Assembly (NCBI GenBank): GCA_018287875.1
Contig: JAGVVL010000009.1
Coordinates: 186,001-250,000 of the forward strand
Reading direction: 5' to 3'
Length of the DNA: 64,000 nt
From: Nigrospora sphaerica
Lineage: Eukaryota; Ascomycota; Sordariomycetes; Amphisphaeriales; Apiosporaceae
In this document: positions 43,734-56,562 of the stretch, piece after piece
How positions within the stretch are numbered: the first letter of the stretch is position 1
Layout of the letters: each line of letters starts with the position of its first letter
Notes under the pieces: model-generated
What the model was told of the DNA's origin: nothing
Seen by the model: only the letters and a program-made list of their open reading frames with translations
Database searches by the model: none
Program-made: the position numbers and the translations under genes

Positions 43734-45137
43734 CTGACTGAAGCATGTATAACAGCCACTTGCTCTTCGTCGTAGTTCTTTTCTAATTCGAAACACTCTG
43801 GCCTTGACTAAAAGTCGGCGGTGCGTAAGACTGCCCTGCTATCCTGATATATGTGGTGACGAATAAGTCAACCTCGGGCTGGCCACAGTTGGCCTTTAAT
43901 AGATTGCGCATGTCTTCTATTTATCTCATCCTAGTGTGGCATCTGTGGAGAACAGTTTTCTCCAGCGGGTTTCGCTCTACTAGCTTGGTGTGCCGTTGCG
44001 CTCTTATGTCTCTATCTGGTGGCAGGAAGGTGGGATTTGGTGATATCGACGTTCACGAGGCGGCCAGCAACTCCAGAGCCACCGTGGGTACGATATGTTC
44101 ATTACTCCAGTTGCCGAACAACGACGGCGTGCTATGAAAGCCTACAGGCCTGCCCCAACTCTCTAAGGGCGGAGCCTGGGTTCTAGCAGGGCCCAAGAGA
44201 ACCTGCTGTGGGGTAGCTCATGGCTCCATTCAAGCTTGGGCGACATCTTCCCCAACTAGAATCTCGGGGGCTAGGCTTGAAATACGGGCACGCGAGAACA
44301 GGGCGTAGGGTATTGAGGAATTGAAGAACTTGCCATGGTAGATTTCAGTTTCTTTTCCATTTCACTAGGCCTAGCCTCGGCCTACACTGGAACATCTTAG
44401 GCCGCGTGGATTTTCCGGCCGACAGAGCTAGGTAGGCCGTTCAGTGGACGCCATGTTTCCAGCTACATCAAATGGCTTCGCTACACTAAGTGCCAACCAC
44501 ATAGACAGAAACAGACACTGCCGGAGTTTCGGCGTTCAATGATCTCCCGAAAAGCTTCAGTCGTGTTCTGATGCTCTGTTTGGTTGTTTTCCCTTCGATT
44601 TTAGCCGTCCCTCTCGATGTGGGTAGAAAAACCATCCGACGTCGACTCGGTTCTCGAAGCGACGACAGGATACCCTCGGCCCTGCCGAGCTCTGAGACGG
44701 CTTGCAGCGAACAGCCGCGAGGGCATCGAACGAATACCTAAGTGGACGTGCGTACGGAGTAATGGAAGTTGTTAAGAACACGGGAACGGAGTCGTTAATG
44801 CAATAGTAGCTACGGCTGGCCGCTCGTGTCGCCCTTCGGGGTGACAGCGCACCGCTCCGGAGACGAACATATGGTGGATCAGGGCAGGTTAGTCGAGGCT
44901 TTACGAGGTACTATGCCGGCGTGGTGGTACCCCCTACCGAAGGCCTACGGCAAGACATGGTCGGCTCGCCGGCAGAGATGGCGGCGAGCAACGGGAAGCC
45001 GGTCTAGGGCTCGCCACCCTAGGACACTGGTGGACCGTAGCATAGCACGACGACCGCGGGACCGACAGAAGAACAGGGTGGCCCCTACGTCCCCTACTCG
45101 CACTAGGGTCGACTAGAGATGGAACCGGTTCGAGGAC
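43734..45137. other. Intergenic region; right part may be LINE 5' UTR
   Basis: 43734-44800 shows nothing recognisable. From about 44826 GC-rich sequence leads into the LINE ORF1 and may be its 5' untranslated region; the element's 5' boundary cannot be fixed by eye. Confidence 0.4.
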
Positions 45138-46571
45138 TTGCCGTGGAAGGGGATGAACAGCTGGACTGGGCCAGCCCAGGGGCCTGGAGACAAGGATGAG
45201 ATGAACTGCCTTCGATTGTGCCAAAGGGCATCTTCTCTGTCGGAGTGTCGCTGGCGCAGGTGCTATCCTGGGAAGCTGCAGGTCGAGGAGGTCGTGCTAT
45301 GGCTCGAGAGGACGGATGCGCATGTCGGTGGTCCTAGAGAGGGATATGCCCTTGCGGGCTGCTTAAGGTGCAAACCTTCTATTCCCCCCCTTTCTATAGA
45401 AAGCGCAGAGAACTTGACCCGGGGAATAGGAGGCCCGGTCCTAGAGGCGGCGCAGACGGCTGAGGAACCAAAGAATCAGACCAGTATTGAAAGACGTATC
45501 TACGCCATTGAGAGCACGTTACAAGCTATCCACAAGGAAATCAAAGTTCCCAAGACGTACGCCGCAGTCGCTACTGCCCCGGCCGCCGCTCCTACACCTA
45601 GGGCTCCCCAGGTAGCCAAGACACTGCCTCCTCGACACGAACGGGAGATCACAGTCAAGGCCGCTGGAACCGAAGGCCGCACCTACGAGGAGATCGTGCG
45701 GAAAGTCAACACAGCAATAGGCAGAGAAGCAGCAGTAGCTGCACGGAAGCTCCCCAGCGGAGACTACGCCATCACCTGCAAGACAGCCGAGGAGAAACGC
45801 ATGCTGGAAACGGACTGGACCTGGACCGCCGAGGCCTTCGGAGAGAACGCCTCAGTCCAGAAGAGAAAGATCCTGGTAGTGGCTCATGGCATCAACAAAG
45901 AAGCTATAGAGGCAAACCAAACGCAGCTCACGACCCAACTCCGAAACCATTCTGGAGGCCCCATTGAAGTGCTCGAGGCGAAGCTTCCTCGCAGCGCTAA
46001 GACTACCCCTAGGAAGGTCACGGCCCTATATATTGCTGTGGCCACAGTCCAGCAAGCAGAGCGACTATGCCGAGACGGCCTTATCTGGCAGTACGGTTAT
46101 TATCCATGGGAACCCTTCGCCGAAGGAGCGCAGCTTAAGCAGTGCTACCGCTGCTTCCGATACGGACACATTAGCCGTGTCTGCCGATACGCACCGAGAT
46201 GCGGCCTATGCTCCTCAACCAAGCACGACGATAAAAGCTGCCCAGTATCGAATAGCCAGGAAAAATACTGCTGCCCAGCATGCCGAGGACCACACAAAGC
46301 ATGGTCTAAGGAGTGCCCAATCCGTCAGGAACAGGTCCAGATTGCTAAGGCAGCCTACATCACGAGACCGAAGGGATTCGCACTGCCAAAACAGGAGCCT
46401 CCGAAGCCAACAACCGAGGACTGGCAGACGGTACAGCCACGAAAGCGACGAGCAACTGGCTGCCGCACCAGAAGCACTGGTAGAGCCCGCAGCAGAACCC
46501 ACGAAGAGGCCGACGATATGGACATCGAAAGACCTGTGTCGACGCTAGATAGCATCCACGCTCGACCATGA
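45138..46571 (+). CDS. LINE ORF1 (gag-like, zinc knuckles)
   Basis: A 477-codon frame. The C-terminal third has three zinc knuckles: CYRCFRYGHISRVC, CGLCSSTKHDDKSC, and CCPACRGPHKAWSKEC. An upstream RRM-like segment includes YEEIVRKVNTAIGRE and KLPSGDYAITCKTAEEKRML. ORF1 proteins of this type bind element RNA and act as chaperones in the ribonucleoprotein. The first ~80 codons (before the Thr-Arg-Gly-Ile-Gly segment) look less coding, so an internal start is possible. It ends in a basic tail and its stop overlaps the ORF2 start. Confidence 0.85.
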   Translation: MPWKGMNSWTGPAQGPGDKDEMNCLRLCQRASSLSECRWRRCYPGKLQVEEVVLWLERTDAHVGGPREGYALAGCLRCKPSIPPLSIESAENLTRGIGGPVLEAAQTAEEPKNQTSIERRIYAIESTLQAIHKEIKVPKTYAAVATAPAAAPTPRAPQVAKTLPPRHEREITVKAAGTEGRTYEEIVRKVNTAIGREAAVAARKLPSGDYAITCKTAEEKRMLETDWTWTAEAFGENASVQKRKILVVAHGINKEAIEANQTQLTTQLRNHSGGPIEVLEAKLPRSAKTTPRKVTALYIAVATVQQAERLCRDGLIWQYGYYPWEPFAEGAQLKQCYRCFRYGHISRVCRYAPRCGLCSSTKHDDKSCPVSNSQEKYCCPACRGPHKAWSKECPIRQEQVQIAKAAYITRPKGFALPKQEPPKPTTEDWQTVQPRKRRATGCRTRSTGRARSRTHEEADDMDIERPVSTLDSIHARP

Positions 46572-49500
46572 CAGCGCTAAAGATCCTACACTGGAACACG
46601 CATATACGAAAACCAACATAGGCGCCACTAGTAGACGCTGTTAACGAAGAATACGACATACTCTCTATACAAGAACCCTGGCAGAACCCTCACACACCGA
46701 CTACCTATTGTCCAAGATCGTCTCCATACTATCTACTCCACGCTACCGAGGGGGGTAAAGCTTGTATTTATATAAACAAAAGATATCCACCAGCGCAGTG
46801 GACATACGAGGCGCAGCCATATACTTGCCGCATCACGATCCAACTACCAGACGGCCCTATAACTATTATCTGCGTCTACTCTCCTCCACCAGGATCTATT
46901 AGCAGACCAGACATGCCAGTTATGGAAGCCCTCCAAGCCGAACCCCAGCCAAAACGAAAAGTCCTAGTAGGTGACTTCAACGTCCACCATCCGGTCTGGA
47001 GCGGATATAAAGTCCGACCTCATAAGGCAGCCGACAAGCTACTCCAGCTAGCAGAATCCTGGAATCTCCAGCTGATCACCCCCCCTGGAACGCCAACATG
47101 GACCCGAAAAGGATGCGCAGATTCCACAATCGACCTAGCCTGGATCACAGACGATCTCCAAGCTACATATGACGGGTGAGCCCCATACTCTGGGTCTGAT
47201 CACCTCCCTCAGGTGATACGCGTAGCCGGACCTCGAAGCGACCCACACGACAGACTATGGCGCAGCTGGAAAACCGCCGACTATAACCAAGCCGAGGTAG
47301 AGGCGGCACACCTACCACAGCCAGGGCTACTCGAGACACCAGAGGAAATCTACAGATACGCCGAAACGTTAACAAAGGAGCTTACCCGGATAGCCGACCT
47401 AGTTGCCCCCCTCCGCTACTCTAAAGGTAGAGGCAAGGCCTGGTGGAACCGCGAGACAAAAGAAGCTATAGAGAAGGAGCGACGAGCCCAGCGCACATGG
47501 CTTTCCGATAGGACGGATGTAGCCTGGCGAGCCCTCTGACAGTCATCCCTTCTTAAAAAGAAGGCAATCCGTGAAGCAAAGACGGCAACTTGGAGACACA
47601 TGCTCCACGAGGCTTCTAGCCAGCCAGCTGGCGTCTGGAACATCGCGAGATGGGCTAGAACGGAAGGAGCAGCACCACCGTTACCCCCAGCAGTCCCTGC
47701 TCTTCACACACCGCGCGGCGAAGCAACGACCCATAAGGAGAAAATAGAGGCCTTCCGCGAGAGATTTTACCCTCTCCCCAAGGCTAGGCCAACCGGCTTC
47801 CGAATAACAAACCGGCTCGCAGCGCCTCTCGATATGGATAGCAAGGTGACAGCAGAACAAGTCCAAGACTTCCTTACTAAGGCAGGCCAGTGGAAGGCGC
47901 CTGGACCAGACCAGCTTCCGAACGGATTTCTTAAACGCCTAGGAAAGCCCCTTTTTCAAGCCTTGGCCTCCCTAGCGGAAGCGTGCTGGCATATAGGATA
48001 CTATCCAAGAGCGTTCTGGAAAGCAGTCACCGTCATTCTCCGAAAACCAGGAAAACAACTAAACGAGTACCAACAAGCTGGCGGATGGAGACCTATCGCC
48101 CTACTTAACACTATAGGGAAGGTGATCGAGAGCCTACTAGCGCAACGGCTAGCCAGCTTTGCCGAGGAGAACGGACTTCTCCCAGACGAACAGATGGGGA
48201 ACCGAAAAGGTCGCTTTACGGAAACGGCCTTGCGTCTGCTAACGGACCTAGTCCGTACGGCCTGGAAGCATGGAGGCGCTGCGACCCTCCTATCGCTAGA
48301 TATCTCGGGTGCTTTCGACTCCGTTGACCATGACAGACTCCTCGGCAACCTACGAGCGCTCCGAGTACCTATATGGACCATTAACTGGATACGCAGCTTC
48401 CTTTTTAACCGATCCACCACACTGCTCTTCGACGGCCAGGAATCGGACGAGATCCCGGTCCCGGCAGGCGTCCCGCAGGGCTCACCCTTATCGCCTATCC
48501 TCTTCTGCCTCTACACAGCCGGCCTTTATAAGGCCCTCCGTGCCATTCCTGGGATAGCCACTATCGCCTTCGCAGACGACACGAACCTCGTAGGCTTCGG
48601 CTTAGACCCCGAGCAGACCTGTGAGCGGCTGGAAGCCGCTCACAGGACCTGTAAAGAATGGGCAGTTAGCCACGGCATGACCTTCTCAGTCCAGAAATAT
48701 CACCTAGTCCACTTCTCTCGAAAACGGAAGGGTCCGGACACGAAGATAGCCTTAGAAGGCCACGAAATCGAACCAGAAGACTCCTGCCGCGTCCTCGGGG
48801 TCCACGTGGATAGACGCCTCCGCTGGGACACCCATATCCAATCGATCTCCAAGAAGATGACCACGCAAGTCTACGGTCTAGACCGCATAGCAGCCTCGAC
48901 ATGGGGCGCGTCCTTCCAGCGGGCCCGCCAAGTCTACACCGCGGTCGTCAGGACCGCTATAAGCTACGGAGCCTCGGAATGGCACCGGCACATATCGAAG
49001 AATAGGGCTAAAATGCTTAACGATATCCAGACTGAGTGCCTCCGCAAGGTCACAGGGGCCTTCAAAGCGACAGCAACCGAGATACTAGAAACAGAAGCCT
49101 ATATGCCACCTCTAGACATATGGCTTAACAAGAGAGTGGTGGCGTCGGAAGAGAGGCTCCAACAGCCACGCATCGCATCACTTATTCAAGCCAGATGTGA
49201 CAGCGCAGCTAGATGGATCCTAACGAGACCGACTCGCCGGCGCAGACCGAAAGGCCCCGACGTCCCCGACCGTAAGGGATGGCTAAACAAGTGGCTAGCC
49301 GGAGACTCGGCATGCAAGGCCGAAAAGAGAGACTGGCAACAGAGATGGCAGCAGATACGGCAAAACCGAACAGCGCGAGCCCCGGCAGCAACTAAGATGC
49401 CGCCAGACAAGCACATCCTCAAGCTCCACAAGGGACTCCATAAGGCCGAGAGCTCCATCCTCGTCCAAACGAGGACTGGCAACATCGGACTAAGAGACTT

Positions 49501-49756
49501 CCTTTTTAAACGCAGGGTTCCGGGCATCGGCAGCCCATGGTGCGACTGCGGTCAAGGCAGGGAAACCGTCCGGCGTATCCTCGTTTTCTGCCCAAGGGAA
49601 AGAGAAAGACGAGAGCATCTCGTCCAAGCTCTAGGAGAACCGATTGACACGGATAGGATGCTCGACACCCCATGGAAATCAGGAATTATAGCGAGATGGC
49701 TACTCCGTTCGGGCAGGCTGGGCATGTTCCAGCTTGCGAATCAACTCATTAGCTAG
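46568..49756 (+). pseudogene. LINE ORF2: endonuclease and reverse transcriptase, three stops
   Basis: One 1,062-codon frame interrupted by TAG at 46619, TGA at 47177 and TGA at 47537 with no frameshift. The APE-type endonuclease shows LHWNTH, YDILSIQEPW, VGDFNVHHPVW, STIDLAWIT and SGSDHLP. The reverse transcriptase shows KAPGPDQLPNGFLK, WRPIALLNTIGKVIESL, LSLDISGAFDSVDH, GVPQGSPLSPILFCLY and the catalytic AFADD. The C-terminus has a CxC...C cluster (WCDCGQGRETVRRILVFCP). The first and third stops fit CAG-to-TAG and CGA-to-TGA; the second fits TGG-to-TGA. All are C:G to T:A changes. RT coding beyond 47540 is otherwise uninterrupted for 718 codons, so inactivation is recent. Confidence 0.88.
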
Positions 49757-51854
49757 GAAGCGGGCTTGCTGAGCCCGATCTCGGTATAGCAGGCCAAAGA
49801 GCAGACAGAAGCGGTGCGACGCAGCGGAACCTAGATTTTTCACCCGGCCGGACGTCAGCCCGGAACGGTTTTCCTAGGCTTAGATATGCAGAGGGTCCTT
49901 ATGGCCTGAATAGGTCGCCGGGTGTAAGGAGAAGAAGAGGAATAAAACTCTTGCAGCGCAGCCGACTGCCTCCGTCTTCGTCGTGCTGATGCAGATGGGC
50001 TGTAATAAACTCAAGCTGGCGTACCGCCAATGGCGCGCCGTTTGCCTCCACACCAAGCCAGACGTCACGATAATTATCTCTAAACGCCAACTATTGGCGC
50101 AGCGACCGAACGCGTACAGCTTCTTTTACGTCGTACTCGGTACAGAGCAGGGCTATATTCCGGGGTTCGAGGCTGGCTTTTGCCAATAGATTGTCGGCTA
50201 TACACGGTTGACTAGGGCCCTGGGAAGGAATTGTCTCGACATAATCATCAGAGCGTGTCGTATCTGCCAAGGTAAGAAGGAAGCGACTCGCGTAGATAAA
50301 AAGTAGCTCGGCTCATACGTAACGGTATCAGGCTTGCATGGTCCAGACCCAATCCGTTCATTTCACCGGCTCCCGGGTGCTTGGGGGGAGCGGTTGCTTC
50401 CTGGTACGTACAATGAAAACGCTAGCTGGGGACGGGCCCGGAGAAGCCAGCTTCTGATAAGGTTGGCACGGGCCTACATACTGTCGAACGCTAACGCTAA
50501 AAAGCTGCTGCGAACACGGCCTAAGGTTTGAGGCCCGCCAGCCAGCCTGACGAGACAGCAGATGCGGGGTTAACTTAGCCACCAGTATCCCGTGGCGGGA
50601 TCCGCTACTGTGTTAAGCCTGTCTCGTCGTAGGGCGGTACATCATTAGAGTTCGGCTTGCAGGGATAGGTCATGTATTGTGAGATGACCATACGCAGCGT
50701 CTGGCAATGGAGCAACGAGACATCCGATCACGGCCTGAGCAACATAACATGTATCTGCCAGAAGTCGGTGGGTAAACAGGGAAGTCATCGGATATTTTCA
50801 AAAGATTGGTCTGAAAAACAGTCATGGGTTCACAGCCCAAGAGTGGCTATGTATACAGCCATAAACGTCAAATCCGTAACAGTTTTAGTACCCGAGTCAG
50901 AGAGGCGGACAATGCGGGGTGTCTCTAAAATGCCGCAAGATCCGAGCACCTGGAACCCCATGTCGTGATGTTCGGCAAATAACGTGCGTGCGCTCTTATC
51001 CATTGAACGGCGAGAGATAATTTTAGACCAGACGACTTTCGTATTTCTTTCCATCCGTCTTGGTCCGGGGCAGACAGTCCGAGTGATTTATTCGTCTGGG
51101 GTAGAGCCTGAGACTAACATGAACGGGCCAGTAAAGCAGCGTCTTCAAGATAGCGCCTAGGTAAGAAGAGTGTCTTTAGCTTTTGAAATGAATACGTTGG
51201 ATTACCCCCCTTTCCTCCCTTTCCTTCTTTCCCTCAATTGTTTGGCAGCTGAGGTACAACATGCTCCACTGTCCCTGCGAAGCGCCCGTGGGACTGAATT
51301 CCCTTAGATCGGTCCAGACAGCTCGCTGGCATGCACCATCTCCAGGGCCGTCGTTTCAAGGCAAAGCTCATTAGTAATGCCTGCCCTTGGTCTAAAAGAA
51401 CAGAATACTCTGGGTTCGTTATCTGAGGCTCTCAACATCGGTTTTGGCTCCGGCTCCGGTTGCACAAGTACCGCTCTGTAGGTGTTATTTCCGGACCACG
51501 CGTCTCGTCCGGGTGTGCGGTTTACCGGCCGGTAATGGGGGATAAAGGTCAATGTGAGCAGACTAAGCTAGCTAGCCTACCCCTTAAAATAGGAGATCAC
51601 GCGCATCAGACTTCTTTCCGGCCCCATTCAAAGCACGAGCGACATCCCCAGCAGACGCCAAGTCTTATTAAAGGGACTCCGTATGCTCGCATGCTTGTCT
51701 GGCATCTATTTTTGGGAGCCAGATGGAGCAACAGACATGTGAGCCTTTGCCTTTACGAAGTCCAAAAACCTGTACGTATCCATGTGAATTTGCGCCATTT
51801 AACGGTGTTTTGCTATAAACAAAAGCCCGTCACTCTGACATCAACGAGTTGGTC
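49757..51854. other. Intergenic region, possibly LINE 3' UTR at left
   Basis: The first ~100 bp may be the LINE's 3' UTR. A plus-strand frame at 50672-50968 (SVWQWSNETSDHGLSNITC) is protein-like but unsupported. Nothing else recognised. Confidence 0.4.
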
Positions 51855-52891
51855 ATGGCACAAAATCATATGCAAGGTTTCCTCTTACCCCCGTGGTACG
51901 TACCGCTGCCGCCGGCCTCCCAACGAGAAAAGGACATAGCGTCAGTGCTCTTTGGCAGCTCTTTGGCCTTGGCTGTCTTCACCCTAGTCAAAGGCACGCA
52001 ACAAACGATGGCGGCGTTTCATGGAAGTCGGCTGCGGAACATGTATGTCTTCTTGATATGGGCCACGTGGCTCCCAAGTCTGGCCATGTCAATTCATACG
52101 TGGCTCTATGTCTTGGAGGTGGTGCAACCAAGGTGAGCATACGAAGGAGATACAGTACACACTTGTTGATCTTTATGGTGATTAGCTTCTGGATCTTCTT
52201 AGCTCTCAGTATCTACTGGAGCTTTCAGATCAACTGCGTGCTGCAGATTGTAGCGAATCGCGTATCTTTTCTCATCTCACAGCCGAGGAATGTGCGCATA
52301 CTCAAATTCGGCATCCTGGCCATCACTGTCACCATGAATTTGACTGTAACCCCCACCTGGATACCCGGAGAATTGCAGATCACCGAAACCGTCGTGGCAT
52401 TCAACAAAATGTGGGATCGGACGACCAAGGCTGTATTCTCGGCGGTCGACTTGGTGCTCAACTTCATCTTCCTCCGACTGGTGTGGAAGAAGTTGATCTC
52501 CGAGGGGCTAGCCAAATACTGGGCGCTCTTTCGGTTCAATTGCTGCCTTATCACATTGTCCGTCTTACTGGACGTTTGCCTCATCGCTCTCGAGTCGGCA
52601 GCCAGCGCCAAGCTGTATCTTTGCTTTAACCCCTTGGTCTTCTTGGGAAAACTGCATATCGAGCTCAGCATGGCCGACATGCTGGCCCGCGTTGTCCGGT
52701 CCGCCAATGCGTTGAACATCTTGCCTACGAATAACACCGTTATGAATGAGGAGCAACTCCAGCAAGTCATCACAATTATCCGCGGGGGTGGAAGTTGGGA
52801 CCAAGGTCGACAGCAAGGGCCGTCCGGACGGGGCAACGGAAACGGTAGAACGGATTACTACATGACTCCCGCTGTAAGCAGACAAGATTAA
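51855..52891 (+). CDS. Fungal multi-span integral membrane protein
   Basis: Exons 51855-52132 and 52186-52891 are joined by a 53-bp intron (AG|GTGAGC...ATTAG) in phase 2 and encode 327 residues. A short exposed N-terminus (PPWYVPLPPASQREKD) precedes about seven hydrophobic segments: VLFGSSLALAVFTLV, MYVFLIWATWLPSLAMSI, FWIFLALSIYWSFQI, ILKFGILAITVTMNLTVTP, VFSAVDLVLNFIFLRLVW, FRFNCCLITLSVLLDVCLIA and YLCFNPLVFLGKLHIELSMA. A Gly/Arg-rich soluble tail ends the protein. The topology resembles fungal seven-span proteins with receptor-like character, but no conserved receptor motif is evident. The two exons lie in different frames, so the 332-codon ORF starting at 51893 is misleading at its 5' end. 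The truncated LINE is inserted 39 bp after its stop. Confidence 0.8.
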
Positions 52892-52929
52892 CAGAAAACC
52901 TTCTACTGAAGTGTAACGAACGCTATACC

Positions 52930-52943
52930 TAAGTAATGCGGTA
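52930..52943. repeat. 14-bp target-site duplication, left copy
   Basis: TAAGTAATGCGGTA, identical to 56563-56576, immediately left of the truncated LINE. The next base differs (T here, C at the right copy), which fixes the repeat length. Confidence 0.9.
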
Positions 52944-55900
52944 TGTCCCGTTCGCTAGCTCGATAGTGGACGATGCACTCACAGCCCCTAGCGATCACTC
53001 AGCCCTCCGAGTCACGCTCCCCATCGGTGGCAGGATCCGGGTGGACCACCATAGGTTCACCGTCCCAGAGGACAAGATCGAAGCCTTCAAAGGACTGGTC
53101 ACGGCGGGACTCAAGCACGCCCCCAGACCCAGGACAAAAACGCCCGAGGAAATCGACAATGTGGCTGACTTCCTAGTCGACACACTAAAGACGGCTGTCC
53201 GAGGCGCCGGTAAGGCCCCAGGACCGCCGGGCGGCAGCGCGCCCTGGTGGACAGAAGACTGCGGTATAAAGCACAGGCTATATAAAGCCGCGGTCCGCGC
53301 CTCAAGCCTCGCGGAAGCCTGGGCTGAGAAGAAAGCGTTCCGGACTGCTGTGCGGATAGCTAAGCGACAATACTGGCGGGGGCTGATCGACGGAGCCACC
53401 TCAGACCAAGACCTTTACCGCATCGTGGCCTGGCATAAACTGGGCACGGCCTGCGGGCCCCCGCCACTGGTGGTCGACGGGCGCACGATAGACGACGCGG
53501 AAGAGAAATGCGAGGTATTAGGGGAGAAGCTTCTACGACGCTTCTCGCCCACGGAAGATATCATTACCGACCCTCTGCAGGTGCCCGTAGTCCCCTCTAG
53601 GACGATCAAGTGGAACGACGAGATTACTATCGAGGAACTCGAGCTATGCACCACTGGCACAAAGAACACTTCCCCCGGAACCGATGGGCTAACGGTGCGG
53701 CTACTGAAAGCCGCATGGAAAGCTATCGGACCCGTCTTCACCTCTCTGTGCCAAGCCTGCCTTGAGACAGGCTACCACCCACGGGCGTTCCGCTCAGCCG
53801 AGGTCGTCATGCTTCAGAAGCCTAGTAAAACAGACTACACGACCCCTAAGTCGTGGCGACCCATCACACTCCTCTCGTGCCTAGGCAAGGGACTGGAGAG
53901 GTTGGTAGCGAGACGCATGGCCCGGATCTCCCTACGGGAAAGAATCCTCAACCACCAACAGTGCGGCGCCCTGCCTAAGAGATCGGCTACGGACCTACTC
54001 GCGTGCCTTATTCACGATATCGAGCACGCGCTCGAATCGGAGAGAGTGTTCTCAGTGGCTACGCTAGACGTACAAGGGGCCTTCGATGCGGTCAAGAAAA
54101 ACCGACTTGGACTTACCCTCTTATGACAAGGCTGGCCAAGGAACCTAGTACGCTGGGCGATCTCATTTTGCACAGATAGGAGCGCCAGAGTACGCCTAGA
54201 CGGGGCCACGTCAGACCACTTCCATCCGGAGTGCGGCCTTCCCCAGGGGATCCCAGTCTCGCCGGTGCTCTTCATGCTGTCGATCGCGGACGCCTTCCCA
54301 AAGACCGGCCAAAGTCACTTCGGATACGCGGACGACATCGCCATCGGCTGCGAAGGGCCTACACACGAAGCGACTACAAAGCAGCTCACGGAGCTAGTTA
54401 GAGAGCTCTTAGACTGGGGCCTAGAAAACAAGACAGTCTTCGACCCGGATAAGGCGGAGGCGATGCATTTCACCCGGAGAAGACCCCCTAGCGGGCAGGA
54501 GGACGCGGGACCTACTATAGAGGTCCAGAGACACAACTTCGCGATTAAACCTACTAACCCGAACTCAGACGACAAGCCAGTGATGCGCTGGCTAGGGGTC
54601 TGGTTTGACAGTCGCCTTAAGTTTGAAAAACACGCTGCTATTAGGGCTGCGAAAGGCCTAGCGGTAGCGAACCACATCCGCAACCTCGCTAACACGAAAT
54701 ATGGCCCTCCTTCTCAGCAGATACGCAAGGCGGTCTCGACAGTGGTGCTCCTAACTCTACTCTACGCGGCAGAGGCGTGGTGGCCGGGCAAGACGAAGAC
54801 ACCGACGAGCCGGCTTGTGAACAGGCCGCAGACGGTTAGCACAGGCCAACAAGGGAACATTGACACCCTCTCGAAGCCCTGGAACGCGGCCCTCCGGGCC
54901 ATACTGCCAGTGTGGAAGACGGCCCCGAATGGCACCCTCCCTATAGAGGCAGGGCTCCCCCCGATCGAGGTCGCCCTCGAGAAGGCTAGACATCGAATGG
55001 CCTTCAGGACAGTCTCTGTGGACACCGCGCACCCGCTAGTCCCGAGACTAGCGCAGAGGCTAAGACAAAGAGGCAAGAGCGCTAGTGGCCTCCAACCGGT
55101 ACGGACACGCTTGCAACGAGCGTATAGGATGTACGGACAGCCTGACAGGCCGATACTCCTGCTCCCGAGACACCTACCTGGCTCCCTACAGCCGGTGGCG
55201 GACATGTCGAAGAAGGCGAAAGCTACGGCCTCTGAGAAGTGGTGGCAGGAACTACCGCCGATAGACGTCGTAGTCTTCTCCGACGGATCCCAGATCGAAG
55301 GGCGCACAGGCTGGGGGTACGTCATCTACCAGAACCAGCGCACGCTGCAATGCGACTCGGGACGGCTAGGGCCTTCTGAGGTCTTCGACGCGGAGGCGGA
55401 AGGGGCCTTAGCAGGCTTGAAGGGCGCGTTCCGGCTCGGCCTTCAACGCTACCCCATACACATCTGCCTCGATAACACCTCAGTGGTGGCCTGCCTCCGG
55501 GGCAATCCCGCCGACAGCTCCCAAAAGGCCTTCATCCAGTTCCAAGCCCTGGCACGGACGGCAAGGGTCATGGTACACTGGGTTCCAGGACACTCCAAGG
55601 TACAAGGAAACGAAGAAGCGGACCACCTCGCAAACCTAGGAACCGAGATGACACCACCAGGCCCCGAACGGCCTCCGACGATCGCGTACGTAAAACTGAC
55701 AACGAAGGAAGCCTCCAAGACTCTCTTCCAGCGCTGGTGGACTTCCGAAGGACCCAGACACAAAAGCTGGTCAGACCTCGGGGTGGCGGCTACCGAACGC
55801 TGCCCAAAGTGGCTTGCAATGCCTCGAAGCATCCTACACCGGTTCCTCGCTGCTAGGTCTGGACACGGCGACTTTGAATGGTACCACAGGAAGTTCGGAC

Positions 55901-56562
55901 ACACGGAAGCTAGGGTCCTATGCTCGTGCGGCCGAAAGAAAACCCCTAAACACATGACACACTGCCGGAAAACAATGCGGCTTCGACACCTATGGCCTCA
56001 CTTCGGCCCCGATAGACCCCAGCCACGCAGATGGACTCGATGACTTTCTGGAAACACCTACTAGTGTCACCGAAAGAGTTCGAGGCCTTTATTCGTATAA
56101 CGAAGTTCGACCTAATCTGCCCTAGCCTAGAGAGGCAGCGAGCTACCAACTTCGGTGATTAAGCGCACGAATATGAAACGCAGCACTTAAACATTTAAAA
56201 TAACACATAGACCTCTGGCCACGGATAAACGGGATAACTCGCTCGAAAGGGGCCTCTAACACAGTCTCTTAACCCTTACAAACACGCTCGTTAACGCACT
56301 AAGCATACCAACCCGCCACTCGGCGGCTAAGTATCGGTACGGGGACGGTCCTCGCGGATCGCCCCCCTCTAACACTCTCACCAGACACGACCACAACTGG
56401 CGGTGGCAACGGGAACGGCCTGTACATAGAACGCCTACCCAGTGCACAATACTGGAGGATAGACACGCTAGGCGTTATCAAACGGTCCCTAGCGCGCTAT
56501 ATACACTACGGGTGTGAAGGCCTGGCAAGCCTGCTAGATAGCGTTAAATATAACTAAGTAAG
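52944..56562 (+). mobile_element. 5'-truncated Tad1-like LINE with RNase H
   Basis: The element is about 3.6 kb and bounded by the 14-bp duplication. It begins inside the end of the endonuclease domain (TAPSDHSALRVTL), contains complete RT and RNase H domains, and ends in a TAAG-repeat tail (AACTAAGTAAG) before the right duplication. The 5' truncation plus long TSD is the hallmark of target-primed reverse transcription. ORF1 and most of the endonuclease are absent, so it was dead on arrival. Confidence 0.93.
52945..56043 (+). pseudogene. Truncated LINE ORF2: RT and RNase H, one stop
   Basis: The open frame runs to 56043 with one TGA at 54124 (probably CGA-to-TGA). RT motifs: TSPGTDGLTVRLLKAAW, SWRPITLLSCLGKGLERL, VATLDVQGAFDAV, GLPQGIPVSPVLFML and the catalytic YADDIAIG. 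The RNase H domain has the D-E-D-H set: VVFSDGSQIEGRTGWGY, EVFDAEAEGALAG, HICLDNTSVVAC, and VPGHSKVQGNEEADHLA. A C-terminal CSCGRKKTPKHMTHC cluster follows. The frame's 5' end is the insertion junction, not a natural start. It belongs to a different LINE family from the 45-49.8 kb copy, which has no RNase H. Confidence 0.9.

Larger units (their letters stand above)
45138..49756 (+). mobile_element. Tad1-like non-LTR retrotransposon (LINE), inactivated
   Basis: The element carries a zinc-knuckle ORF1 and an endonuclease/reverse-transcriptase ORF2 overlapping by ATGA (46568-46571), the standard layout of fungal Tad1-clade LINEs. ORF2 lacks an RNase H domain. Both element ends are unresolved: no tail repeat or target-site duplication was found beyond 49756. 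Confidence 0.88.

Noticed and set aside
45138..56562. Reading the two LINEs as one element or one family
   Set aside because: The first has no RNase H and has its own RT lineage features, the second has RNase H and its own TSD, and a host membrane-protein gene lies between them.
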